Of a DNA stretch of 64,000 bases, positions 34,637-43,533 are shown piece by piece (the stretch's first letter is position 1; every line of letters begins with the position of its first letter). The notes under the pieces were generated by a model. It saw only the letters and a list, made by a program, of their open reading frames with translations, was not told the origin of the DNA and made no database searches. Where the stretch lies: contig NZ_JAUSWF010000003.1 of the NCBI RefSeq assembly GCF_030815095.1, positions 103,729-167,728 on the forward strand, written 5' to 3'. The stretch is from Aedoeadaptatus ivorii (GTDB lineage: Bacteria; Bacillota; Clostridia; Tissierellales; Peptoniphilaceae). Both the position numbers and the translations under genes were made by a program.

Positions 34637-35701
34637 TTAACAGCAGCAGCTGCCGGATTCGCCTTCCGATGCGGATTCCGCCGCCGCGGGAACGCTGCCG
34701 CAACCCTCGAAGGGGCCGAAATGGCGGGAACGATCGCCGATGATTTCAAAATACTTGCCAAAGCGCGTATTTTCTACCATACAGCAACTATTGCCGCAGA
34801 CGCGCAGCGGCAGATCCTTGATAAAGCGGTGATGGTCGTCCAAGTCGAAGTAATTTTCGCTCCCCAAGATCCCCCCGCGATAGATGGCCACTTGGCCGTA
34901 TTCTTCGCAGATGTCTTCGATATATTCGGGGTGCTTGATGGCGCGAATGGTGGCGGAACTGAAGCCGATATTGCCGATCTTCTCCTCGATCTCGGCATTG
35001 CCGATGTCCGCCTTTACATTTTTGATATAGCGGAAGTCCTTCCAACCCACACTCTGCATCAGCCGGCGAAAGTCCTCGCTATACATGGCGCCGCCCAGGC
35101 ACTCGCCGCGGAGCATTTCGTCGTTCGAAATCGCCTCGGGCACGCGGCGGTCGGCGAAGATGTCGGAGAAGTAGAGCTCGCCGCCGGTCTTCAGAACCCG
35201 CCAGATTTCGCGGAATACGGATTCTTTATCGGGCGAGAGGTTGATGACGCAGTTGGAGATGACGACGTCTATCGATTCGTCTTCGATGCCCATGGCGGCG
35301 AGGTCTTCGATAAAGCCTTTCTTAAATTCGACGTTCGAAGCGGAAAATCCGAACGCCTTGGCCATTTCGTCGCGGTAGCGCTTGGCGATAGCCAATTGAT
35401 CGTCGTTCATATCCACGCCGATTACTTTGCCGGATTCGCCTACCAACTTCGATACGGTGTAGACATCGACGCCCGTACCGCAACCCAGATCCAAAACGGT
35501 GCAGCCCTCGAGCGCCAGCGGAATGGGAGATCCGCACCCGTAAAAGCGCTTTACGATCTCGGGGTGGATCTTCGCCTGTACCTCGGCGATATGTGCCGGC
35601 ACCGCATCCAAGGAACAACAGATATTGGTCTCCATTGTCCCTTCTTTTTCTACAGTGATCTTGCTGTAATAGTCTTTGACTTCCTGTCTAATGTCGCTCA
35701 T
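34637..35701 (-). CDS. arsM: Arsenite S-adenosylmethyltransferase
   Basis: 354 residues. SAM-binding LDLGCGTGVDVYTVSKLVG. The three ArsM cysteines that hold As(III) are at FYGCGSP, SNCVINLSPDK and GECLGGAMY, all in the expected order. RRVPEAISNDE matches the family. The C terminus ends with three cysteines (SGSCCC), an additional metalloid-binding tail seen in some ArsM proteins. It methylates As(III) to volatile or soluble methylarsenicals. No arsR, arsB or arsC is nearby. Confidence 0.9.
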   Translation of the reverse strand: MSDIRQEVKDYYSKITVEKEGTMETNICCSLDAVPAHIAEVQAKIHPEIVKRFYGCGSPIPLALEGCTVLDLGCGTGVDVYTVSKLVGESGKVIGVDMNDDQLAIAKRYRDEMAKAFGFSASNVEFKKGFIEDLAAMGIEDESIDVVISNCVINLSPDKESVFREIWRVLKTGGELYFSDIFADRRVPEAISNDEMLRGECLGGAMYSEDFRRLMQSVGWKDFRYIKNVKADIGNAEIEEKIGNIGFSSATIRAIKHPEYIEDICEEYGQVAIYRGGILGSENYFDLDDHHRFIKDLPLRVCGNSCCMVENTRFGKYFEIIGDRSRHFGPFEGCGSVPAAAESASEGESGSCCC

Positions 35702-35777
35702 GGTATCTCCTTTTGTTTCTTAGTTTGCACCACATATTCTGTAGCGGCTCTGTAGCTTAAAATGACAATCGAAATAT

Positions 35778-35807
35778 TTGCACTTAACCCGTATGTAATT
35801 TTATTAT
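35778..35807 (+). promoter_or_regulatory. Predicted promoter of the betaine transporter operon
   Basis: TTGCAC (35778-35783), 18-base spacer, TATTAT (35802-35807). A 200-base leader with no obvious ORF follows before the ATG at 36011. Confidence 0.5.
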
Positions 35808-36010
35808 AGCACGATCATTGGCAGTAAAAACGTGCTTTGTGTGGGTCCACCGTCTCTAAACTTGTTCTTTTTGGTATTAACACATATAATTGCACTATGG
35901 TTTTCTTTTATTCTCGAGAACTCAAGAATATTTTGGGTATGCTTTTTAATATCAAGACGATTTTTCCTTTTAAGACGATTACACGAAACACACAGAAAAG
36001 GAGGCTGTAT

Positions 36011-37891
36011 ATGAAACGACGATCACTCGCGCTCGTTTTGGCAATGCTTACGATGCTCTTGTCGATTCCCGTCTACGCCGCTTCCGAAAAGGGAACCATT
36101 ACCTTCGGCGATGCGGGCTGGGAGAGCAATAAGTTTCACAATGCCGTAGCGGGCAAAGTGGCCGAAGAGGTCTTCGGCTACGATTGGGAAGAGACGCCCG
36201 GTTCTTCTGCCGTGGTGCACGAAGGGCTGTTGATCGGCGAAATCGACGTGCAAATGGAAGAATGGACCGACAATCTGCCCAAGTACTTAGCCGATTTGGA
36301 GGCGGGCAAGCTTCAAGAACTCGGCATCAACTTCGACGACAACTACCAGGGCATTTACGTGCCCCGCTACGTGATCGAAGGCGATCCCGAACGGGGGATC
36401 GAACCCACCGCGCCCGATCTGAAGCACATTCGGGATCTCAAGCAATATCCCGAAGTCTTCGCCGATCCGGAAAACCCGTCGAAGGGCAGAATGTACGGCG
36501 CCATCACAGGCTGGGAAGTGGACAATATCTTACAGCGCAAGTTCGCCCACTACGGCTTGGACGAGAGCTTCGTCTACTTCAGCCCCGGTTCCGACACGGC
36601 GCTGCAAACCGCGATTATCGATGCCTACGACAAGGGCGAACCGGTGGCGGCCTACTACTGGGAACCGACGGCCCTTTTGGGAATGTACGATATGGTGCTC
36701 TTGGAAGACGAACCCTATCGCGACGAAGCCGCGTTTAACGCCGGCGAAACGGAACTGCCGCCTATGCGGGTTACCGTCGGCGTAAGCAACGCCTTTTACG
36801 ACGATCCGAAAAACGCCGATATGGTGCAGTTTCTCGAGAAATACCATACCTCCAGCGAACTCACCTCCGAAGCCCTCGCCTATATGGAAGAAAACAAGGC
36901 GAACTACGAGGAAACGGCGGAATGGTTTTTGAAGGAACACGACGAACTCGTAGACGACTGGTTAAACGAAGAAGACGCCGCCACACTCCGCGAAGCCCTC
37001 GATGAAAAGGGCGGCAAAGGGCGGCGCTCTATCTACGACTTTCCCGTTCAATTGCCCATAGACTTCACTGCCATCGATAAATCCGTACGCGACTTCAGCG
37101 TCAAACACGACGGGTTCTTTGGCGCCGTCACTCGCGGCCTTACGGACTTCGTAAACGCCATTCAGTCCGTACTGGAATTTATCCCCTGGTTCGTGCTGAT
37201 CGCGGCGGTGTTTTTCGCCACGTGGAAGCTATTGGGAAAAATTTCTACCGCCCTCCTCTACGCTGTCCTCCTCTTTTTGGTAGGCGCCGTGGGCTATTGG
37301 GATATGATGAATGAAACCTTGGCGATCATCATCGCATCGGTACTCATTTCGCTGTTGCTGGGCTTTCCCCTGGGGGTATTGATCTCCGCCAGCGAACGCG
37401 CCGACCGCATCGTGCGCCCGATTTTAGATACCATGCAGACCATGCCCGTCTTCGTGTATCTGATCCCCGCGCTGCTCTTCTTCGGCTTGGGAAAAGCGCC
37501 CGGCGTCATCGCCACCACAATCTATGCGGTGGTCCCCATGATCCGACTGACCAGCCTCGGCATCCGCGGCATCGACCCCGAAGTCGTAGAGGCTTCGGTC
37601 GCATTCGGCTCCACCTGGATGCAGTCGCTCCTCAAAGTAAAGATCCCGCAGGCACTCCCCACCATAATGACCGGCATCAACCAAACCCTGATGATGGCGA
37701 TCTCGATGGTCGTCACCACCTCCATGATCGGCGTACGGGGCTTAGGCATGGAAGTCTTAGACGGCGTCAACAAAATCGAGATCGGCCGTGGCCTGATTTC
37801 GGGCATCGCCGTCGTCATTATCGCCGTCATCTTAGACCGCATTACCCAAGGTTTTGTAAAACAAAGCGAGGTGAAACACGATGGAAGATAG
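36011..37891 (+). CDS. Glycine betaine/proline ABC transporter: binding protein fused to permease
   Basis: 626 residues. A signal peptide (MKRRSLALVLAMLTMLLS...) is followed by an OpuAC/ProX-type binding domain (residues 28-330; Trp-rich betaine-binding elements GDAGWESNKFHN and AITGWEVDN). From about 375 come permease helices and the EAA loop region EASVAFGSTWMQSLLKVKIPQA (residues 532-553). The order binding domain then permease differs from many fused OpuA proteins, in which the binding domain is C-terminal. AAGGAGG precedes the ATG 36011; a longer frame from 35837 has no ribosome site. Confidence 0.92.
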   Translation: MKRRSLALVLAMLTMLLSIPVYAASEKGTITFGDAGWESNKFHNAVAGKVAEEVFGYDWEETPGSSAVVHEGLLIGEIDVQMEEWTDNLPKYLADLEAGKLQELGINFDDNYQGIYVPRYVIEGDPERGIEPTAPDLKHIRDLKQYPEVFADPENPSKGRMYGAITGWEVDNILQRKFAHYGLDESFVYFSPGSDTALQTAIIDAYDKGEPVAAYYWEPTALLGMYDMVLLEDEPYRDEAAFNAGETELPPMRVTVGVSNAFYDDPKNADMVQFLEKYHTSSELTSEALAYMEENKANYEETAEWFLKEHDELVDDWLNEEDAATLREALDEKGGKGRRSIYDFPVQLPIDFTAIDKSVRDFSVKHDGFFGAVTRGLTDFVNAIQSVLEFIPWFVLIAAVFFATWKLLGKISTALLYAVLLFLVGAVGYWDMMNETLAIIIASVLISLLLGFPLGVLISASERADRIVRPILDTMQTMPVFVYLIPALLFFGLGKAPGVIATTIYAVVPMIRLTSLGIRGIDPEVVEASVAFGSTWMQSLLKVKIPQALPTIMTGINQTLMMAISMVVTTSMIGVRGLGMEVLDGVNKIEIGRGLISGIAVVIIAVILDRITQGFVKQSEVKHDGR

Positions 37892-39056
37892 CATTCTTCG
37901 CGTAAAAGACGTATCCGTCGTCTTCGGCCCGGAACAAAAAAAGGCGCTGGAGATGAAAAAATCGGGTCTATCAAAAAGCGAAATCTACCAAAAGACCAAA
38001 ACCACCGTCGCCCTCTATGGCGCAGACTTCGAAATCTACCCCGGCGAGACCTTTGTCGTCATCGGCCTATCGGGCTCCGGCAAGTCGACTTTGGTGCGCT
38101 GCTTAAACGGCTTAAACGCCCCCACCACCGGCACGGTTGAATTTCACGGAAAGGACATCTTTCGGTTCAAAAAAGACGATCTGATCCGCTTCCGCCGGGA
38201 CAGCATCTCCATGGTCTTTCAGCAGTTTGGGCTGATGTCCCACCGCGACGTGTTGGGAAACGCCGAATACGGTTTGGAGATCAAGGGCGTGCCCAAGGAA
38301 GAACGCACACAAAAGGCCATGGAAATGCTCGCCATGGTGGGCCTGGAGGGCCACGAGCACGAATCCATCGCGAGCCTCTCCGGCGGCATGAAGCAGAGAG
38401 TCGGCATTGCCCGGGCCCTCGCCAACGACCCCGAAATCCTATTAATGGACGAGCCCTTCTCCGCCTTAGACCCCTTAGTACGCAAAGACATGCAGTTTGA
38501 GCTTCTCACCATTCAAAAGAAACTCAACAAGACCATCGTCTTTATCACCCACGACATCAACGAGGCCTTTAAGCTCGGCGATCGCATCGCTATTATGAAA
38601 GACGGCGACATTATCCAAATCGATACCCCCGAAAAAATGATCACGCACCCCGCCAACGACTACGTGAAACAATTTATCGACAGCGCCGATATGACCCAGG
38701 TCCTCACCGTGTCCAATGTAATGGCGCGGCCGGACAGCTTGGTAAAAATCAGCGACGGACCGGAGGTCGCCATCGCCGCCATGCGCAGAAACAACACCTC
38801 CAGCGCCTATGTCCTAAGCGACGATATGAAACTCATGGGACTGGTAAACGTCTACGACACCCTGCGTGCCGTGTGCGAATCCCTGCCGCTGGAAGAAATC
38901 CTTATTACCGACCTGCACACCACCGGCCCCGATACCTTGCTTACCGATATGATGGAAATGGCCACCGAAACCCCCTACCCCATCGCCGTCGTCGACGACG
39001 ACAACAACTTTCTGGGCATCGTGTCCAAGGTGCACGTACTTTCCTCAATCGTATAA
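37881..39056 (+). CDS. Glycine betaine/proline ABC transporter ATPase with CBS domains
   Basis: 391 residues. Walker A GLSGSGKSTLVRCLNGL, Q-loop VFQQFGLM, signature LSGGMKQRVGIARAL, Walker B ILLMDEPFSALD. Residues 275-390 form two CBS domains that probably sense ionic strength, as in OpuA (known for family). The ATG overlaps the fused permease by 11 bp. Together they form a two-gene osmolyte importer. Confidence 0.95.
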   Translation: MEDSILRVKDVSVVFGPEQKKALEMKKSGLSKSEIYQKTKTTVALYGADFEIYPGETFVVIGLSGSGKSTLVRCLNGLNAPTTGTVEFHGKDIFRFKKDDLIRFRRDSISMVFQQFGLMSHRDVLGNAEYGLEIKGVPKEERTQKAMEMLAMVGLEGHEHESIASLSGGMKQRVGIARALANDPEILLMDEPFSALDPLVRKDMQFELLTIQKKLNKTIVFITHDINEAFKLGDRIAIMKDGDIIQIDTPEKMITHPANDYVKQFIDSADMTQVLTVSNVMARPDSLVKISDGPEVAIAAMRRNNTSSAYVLSDDMKLMGLVNVYDTLRAVCESLPLEEILITDLHTTGPDTLLTDMMEMATETPYPIAVVDDDNNFLGIVSKVHVLSSIV

Positions 39057-39069
39057 GAACAGAACTTGC

Positions 39070-39102
39070 AAACGGGAGATCCCCAGGGATCTCCCGTTTT
39101 TT
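39070..39102 (+). terminator. Terminator of the betaine transporter operon
   Basis: 14-bp stem AAACGGGAGATCCC / GGGATCTCCCGTTT with T-run. Confidence 0.9.
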
Positions 39103-39195
39103 CTGGAGCCAATAGCGGCAAGTAGAGTCTGCGCTTCACAAACGCCCCCTTTCCCACCAAAGTCCTTTTGTTTCATTATAGCAATCTGCCGACAC

Positions 39196-39220
39196 AAAAA
39201 AAGCCCGGATTCCTCCGGGC
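39196..39220 (-). terminator. Terminator of the broken copper-amine-oxidase-N gene
   Basis: GCCCGGA-TTCC-TCCGGGC hairpin; T-run on the minus strand. Confidence 0.8.
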
Positions 39221-39226
39221 CTTTCT

Positions 39227-40002
39227 CTATTGGTCCTCTGTGCTTTTTATGCTCTTTATCATTTCGTCCATCAACTTTTGGTAGCGATCGGTACCGATTC
39301 CCTCTTCGGGAAAGTGCAAGACGATATATTTGCCGTCCGCATAGCGCAACACCCGATCTTCGAGATTCGAAAGCGGCGGCTCATCTTCGGCGGCGATGGT
39401 AAACAAAGTGCCCGGCTCGTTGTCGTATTGGCCCAGCGCTTCTTTCGCCGTAAAGACATACTTTCCGCCGATCTCGTTATAATCGACGGCATCGAGCACG
39501 ATCAGAGAAATGCCGAGAGGATCGAGACTCTCGGCAAACTCCGTCACCGCCCCCGGGTTCGGCCGCTTGGCGACGATCACCGTGCGGTTCTTTCCGTCCC
39601 AATCGACGATCCCGCCCAGCGCCTCTTGCACAAAGCGCACCGGTATGTATACCGTCCCGCCGTCTTCGAAGGGCGCGGCGTCCATGGCCGTGGCGTTCCC
39701 GTTTGCGGTATAGGCCTTCTCGCGATTTTCATGGCAATCTGTTTGTCGCCTGCGCGAAGCGTTACGGCGCCGTCGCCGCTTTGCTCCACGGTATAGCCGA
39801 AAAAGTCTTCGCAGTTCGCCAGGGAAAGATACGTTCTGCCTTCGCGAATGGGGGCGACCTCTTCTGCGCCGTATTGGCTAGCCGCCAAGTTCATGCCGTT
39901 TACATATACGGAAACGGCCGCGCCCCCCTCTCCCCATACTGCCGTCGGAATCAACACAGCTGCACACAAAAACAATAACAATCGTCTCTTCTTTGCGTCC
40001 AC
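39227..40002 (-). pseudogene. Copper-amine-oxidase-N domain secreted protein, frameshifted
   Basis: Start GTG 40002 after GGAGGAGGGG gives a signal peptide (KKRRLLLFLCAAVLIP...) and the first half of the domain (VYVNGMNLAAS...TYLSLANCEDFFGY). At about 39730 the frame breaks; restoring one A in an A4 run rejoins MKNREKAYTANGNATAMD and PFEDGGTVYIPVRFVQEALG (given in part). The corrected protein would be about 258 residues and resembles the intact paralogue at 17770-18552. One-base loss in a homopolymer is either a real mutation or a sequencing error. Confidence 0.8.
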
Positions 40003-40126
40003 ACTACCCCTCCTCCGGTATAGTTTTTTCAGGTATGCGACGAAATGCCGCCGAGCCCTTTTGCTCGCCCCCATCGTATCACCCCCCGGAAAAAACAATG
40101 ACAAATTCTTTATTTTACTTCTACTT

Positions 40127-40500
40127 TCAATTCCGGGACTTCCCGTCCTCGTCAAAGCACTGCCGCAAGGCAATTTCCGTGGGCAGGATGGCGCCGAGCA
40201 TCACCGCGACCTCTGCAAAAGAGATGCCGAACACAAAACCTTCCTGCGCATCTCCCATTTGATTCCACGCAAAGAGCAAAACAAAAGCCCCGCCACAGCC
40301 AAGACAATGTCCGTCACCAGCCAAATTTTGCCGAAAAACTTTTGCGCGAATTGCCATGCCTCCGGGCTTTTCATTGAACGCTTTGTGCGGTACCCATACG
40401 CCGGATTGATTTCCTTCGGCCCCCGTGCATACAAGAGCCAACCGAAAACGATCATTACAATGGGTACGAGCAAAACACCCATCGCCACAAGAAATACCAT
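40127..40500 (-). pseudogene. SdpI-family membrane protein, frameshifted
   Basis: ATG 40500 with AGGAGGG. The N-terminal part has two helices and GYRTKRSMKSPEAWQFAQKF, the SdpI-family signature. At about 40280 the frame must step back one base, most simply by restoring a T in a T4 run, to continue into AWNQMG...AILPTEIALRQCFDEDG, the normal family C terminus. SdpI proteins give immunity to the SdpC toxin in Bacillus. The corrected length would be about 124 residues. Confidence 0.75.
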
Positions 40501-40590
40501 ACGTCCCTCCTATCGCAAATCTATTACTTCATATTCGAAGTATATTGTATGGAGGATAAGAATTCAATGAAGTTCGTCCGGCATATTTTT

Positions 40591-40624
40591 AAAAAAACAG
40601 AGCGAAACATCGCTCTGTTTTTAT
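40591..40624. terminator. Bidirectional hairpin terminator
   Basis: AAAAACAGAGCG-AAACAT-CGCTCTGTTTTT; T-runs on both strands. It lies 160 bases downstream of the MBL gene. Confidence 0.7.
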
Positions 40625-40782
40625 AAATTGGTTTTATATTGTTTATACGCCCATAAACAATTGCAATACATCTTTTTTGATCTCGGAAAACGCCACGGTG
40701 GCGGTAATCTCCAAGGAGCGCGGCCGACGCCGATAACAACTCATATGTTACGGCTTATATGCTCCTGCGATTCGCTCTTCCC

Positions 40783-41622
40783 TCACACTTCCATGCTGGT
40801 ATGGGGCAGTTGCACCACGGTATTCACCCCGTGTTCTTCACAGTAGCGCACCAGGTGAAAGGCGACGCGATCGGTGCGCTCGGCGATTCTCGGCAGGCGC
40901 TTAACGGGACGGTTTAGGGACACGAAGAAGTTGTCCCAATGAATGGGGACGACGAGTTTTGCCGCTGTGCGTCCTATGGTTTCGTCGAAAAACGCCCGCC
41001 GCTTTTTGCAGCGCAACCGTCGATACCCCGCCACGGCCAAAAAGAGTACGTCGGCCGGATAGCCTTCGAGCTGCCCTTCGATATAGTTGCCGCTGGGGTG
41101 AATCAAATAGCGCTTTTCGCCGTTTTGCACATAGAAGTCGTAGGAGCCGCCTTCCTTATACTTTCGCAACCGGCTCGGCCGGGCGAGGGGCGCCTCGATC
41201 TCCTCGCCGATGTCGTCGTGAAAGGCGACCGGGCGGGAATGGAGAGACGGTATCACGGTGATCTCAAAATGGCCGATGCGATAGCGTTTGTAGCCTTCGA
41301 AGACGGCAAGTTGTTCTGTGGGCACGCCCCCGCCCAAGCCCACATTTTTGGTGGATTCGCTGCCATACAGGGTGGCCCCGCAACGCCTGGCGATGTAGGG
41401 CGCATCGATCACGTGGTCATAATGGGAATGCGAAATAAAGACGGCCCGCAGTCGATCGATGCCGTGGGTTTCGAACAGATCGTCGATCAGATCGCAATCG
41501 GTGTCGACCTTTCGGAACAGATAGCGCCCTACCGTCGGGCGGGTAAAATTTGCGTCGAAGAGGACTTGATCCTCGCCGTCGTCGAACAGCAAAGTGGTGG
41601 TGCCGAAATTGGTGATTTTCAT
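40783..41622 (-). CDS. MBL-fold metallo-hydrolase
   Basis: 279 residues. SHSHYDHVIDAP is the HxHxDH metal-binding motif; later metal ligands are in PSLHSRP and PIHWDNF. It resembles UlaG/Zn-dependent hydrolases of the lactamase_B_2 type. A DFYVQNGEKRYLIHPSGNY stretch is typical. Substrate unknown. ATG 41622 follows AGGAGGAAAGG. Confidence 0.85.
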   Translation of the reverse strand: MKITNFGTTTLLFDDGEDQVLFDANFTRPTVGRYLFRKVDTDCDLIDDLFETHGIDRLRAVFISHSHYDHVIDAPYIARRCGATLYGSESTKNVGLGGGVPTEQLAVFEGYKRYRIGHFEITVIPSLHSRPVAFHDDIGEEIEAPLARPSRLRKYKEGGSYDFYVQNGEKRYLIHPSGNYIEGQLEGYPADVLFLAVAGYRRLRCKKRRAFFDETIGRTAAKLVVPIHWDNFFVSLNRPVKRLPRIAERTDRVAFHLVRYCEEHGVNTVVQLPHTSMEV

Positions 41623-41678
41623 CCTTTCCTCCTCGAATTTATTGCACAATCCCAAACCTATTGAAGAGACTACTATCG

Positions 41679-43217
41679 TTATAGGAATTTATTGAATAGA
41701 ATCGACGCCAACAGAATGACGACGGCACCTACGACGAACAGCTTATACTTGGATGGGTCGTCGAAATAGACCGGCGCATCCGGCTCGATTGCCGCGTCCG
41801 CCGCCTCCGCTCGCTCCGCAGGGCGCTCGCCATCTTGCGCCTTTTCCCCATCCTCGATCTTGTCCGCGCGCTCCGGCGTCTCGGCCTGCGCGTGTGTGGA
41901 AGCAGGCGCCGTCGACTCTTCGACGACTTCGCTCTTTTCTTCCGCGGCATGCGGATTGGAATCCGCCGTTTTGTTTCGCAAGCCGAGATCGTGGAGCAAC
42001 TGATTTTCCCTCTGTTCTTCCTTTTTTATAAAATACGCCGCTTCTTCCAAGGCCTTATCGTCGAAATACGGCTCGAGTTCTCGAATGGCCTCCCGATTTC
42101 TCAGCGCGTCGCACACTTCCCCCAGCACGGTCTGCCGCTTTTTGGCCTTTTTGTGGTGCATCACTTGGGTGAGGGTGGTGTGGTCGTCGAAGAACTCGGT
42201 GACGTATCGGTATTTTTTACTTTTCAGCCGAATTCGATGCACAAAGGGCAGGTCGAATTCCTCCATGCGCCACAGCGCCTCGAGGGTATAGCGATACCAA
42301 TTGTGCAGCCTTTGGTCCAACAGGAACACGCCGTCGATTTCGTGCCAGTCGGACATACTCAGGCTGTGCATAAATGTATTTAAGCCTTCTTTTAGCTCTT
42401 CGCGAATGCGATCGGTCTTTAGGAGCGCGAGTAGCCGTTCCTCTTCTCGCTTCCGCTGTTCCATTAAGGCGTTCTTCAGGTGGACTTGCTCCGGCTCTCT
42501 CACCTTGTCCCACTCTTCCATCAACACGTCCAGTTCCCGCAAGAGTTCCGCGTCTCTGCCCTTTTGCCGGAAGATATCTTGAATTTTTGCGTAGGACGAA
42601 GGATTCAATATGGGTTTTACCATAGAAATTAACGCCCTAAATCGGCGAATGGAGACCCGGTATTGGTGCACGGATTCGACTTCCCAAGGTTCTCGAATAA
42701 AGGTATCGAGGTTTTTGAGAATCTTCTTAAAGCCCTCTTCGATTTTCGGCAAAAGGAGCTTTTGCAGCGAAATGTCCGTTCCCTTACGAAACGGCACCAC
42801 GATTTCTTCGGGATAGGCAAAAAATATCAGATCCTTTGCCCTATAAATCCACTGCACCGTTTCCCGCCCTGTCGGGTCTTTCTTCGAAAGTACCGCCATG
42901 TGATCGTCAAAATCTACCCTTTTTCCGGTTGCGGCATATAAATCCGCCGATAGCCGTTCGGGCACGTCCATGAGAATGCGGCATTCGTCGTCTTCCGAAA
43001 AAAACAGCTCGTTTTTCGGTTTCAGCGCGAGCTCTCCAAATACGCCCGCAAAATCTTCCGCCCGCGTTTTGAGACTGCTGTCGTAATACAGCGTCTTTTT
43101 ACAAGGGGGCAGCCCCAAGGACAGCGCCTTGATCCGATTGATTTTTCTCTTTGTTTTGCCTTCGGCATTTTCTTTCGGTCTATATAATGCAAAAGGATAT
43201 ATTCTTAGTATGAGCAT
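41679..43217 (-). CDS. CHAD domain protein with C-terminal membrane anchor
   Basis: 512 residues. CHAD domain around residues 170-400: VHQYRVSIRRFRALISM is the first conserved His/Arg helix and HRIRLKSKKYRYVTEFF the second. These positively charged helical bundles bind polyphosphate. The N-terminal 160 residues are unassigned. A Glu/Ala-rich low-complexity linker (about 415-480) leads to one C-terminal helix LFVVGAVVILLASILF, so the protein is probably tail-anchored with CHAD in the cytoplasm. ATG 43217 has GGAGGG. Confidence 0.85.
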   Translation of the reverse strand: MLILRIYPFALYRPKENAEGKTKRKINRIKALSLGLPPCKKTLYYDSSLKTRAEDFAGVFGELALKPKNELFFSEDDECRILMDVPERLSADLYAATGKRVDFDDHMAVLSKKDPTGRETVQWIYRAKDLIFFAYPEEIVVPFRKGTDISLQKLLLPKIEEGFKKILKNLDTFIREPWEVESVHQYRVSIRRFRALISMVKPILNPSSYAKIQDIFRQKGRDAELLRELDVLMEEWDKVREPEQVHLKNALMEQRKREEERLLALLKTDRIREELKEGLNTFMHSLSMSDWHEIDGVFLLDQRLHNWYRYTLEALWRMEEFDLPFVHRIRLKSKKYRYVTEFFDDHTTLTQVMHHKKAKKRQTVLGEVCDALRNREAIRELEPYFDDKALEEAAYFIKKEEQRENQLLHDLGLRNKTADSNPHAAEEKSEVVEESTAPASTHAQAETPERADKIEDGEKAQDGERPAERAEAADAAIEPDAPVYFDDPSKYKLFVVGAVVILLASILFNKFL

Positions 43218-43382
43218 CCTGTATCCCTCCGATTTTGCCACAATTATATACTATAAACTATAAATAGTCATCTATATGGCTGAATCCTCTGTTTTGTTTC
43301 GCCTGTGTATAGGCGATATGAGAAATAGAGTACTTTTTTCTTATCAGCCACTTTCTCGTTACACACCGTTATTTTATTGCAT

Positions 43383-43415
43383 AAAAAAAGACCGCTGAAA
43401 AAAACGGCCTTTCCG
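43383..43415 (-). terminator. Terminator downstream of the pyruvate-kinase-like gene
   Basis: Minus strand AAAGGCCG / CGGTCTTT with T-run, about 120 bases after the stop at 43534; the gap is otherwise empty. Confidence 0.65.
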
Positions 43416-43533
43416 AATAGATCATATATAGAATTGCCCTACATTTTCATAGGGGCTCTTTTATCAAATACTGCAGTCTTTTTGGGTACGCAGGGCATAC
43501 CACTTATACATCTTACATAAACACCGTCGCGCG

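Noticed and set aside
34631..35755. 374-codon open frame on the plus strand
   Set aside because: Antisense shadow of arsM, which has clear SAM and arsenic-binding motifs.
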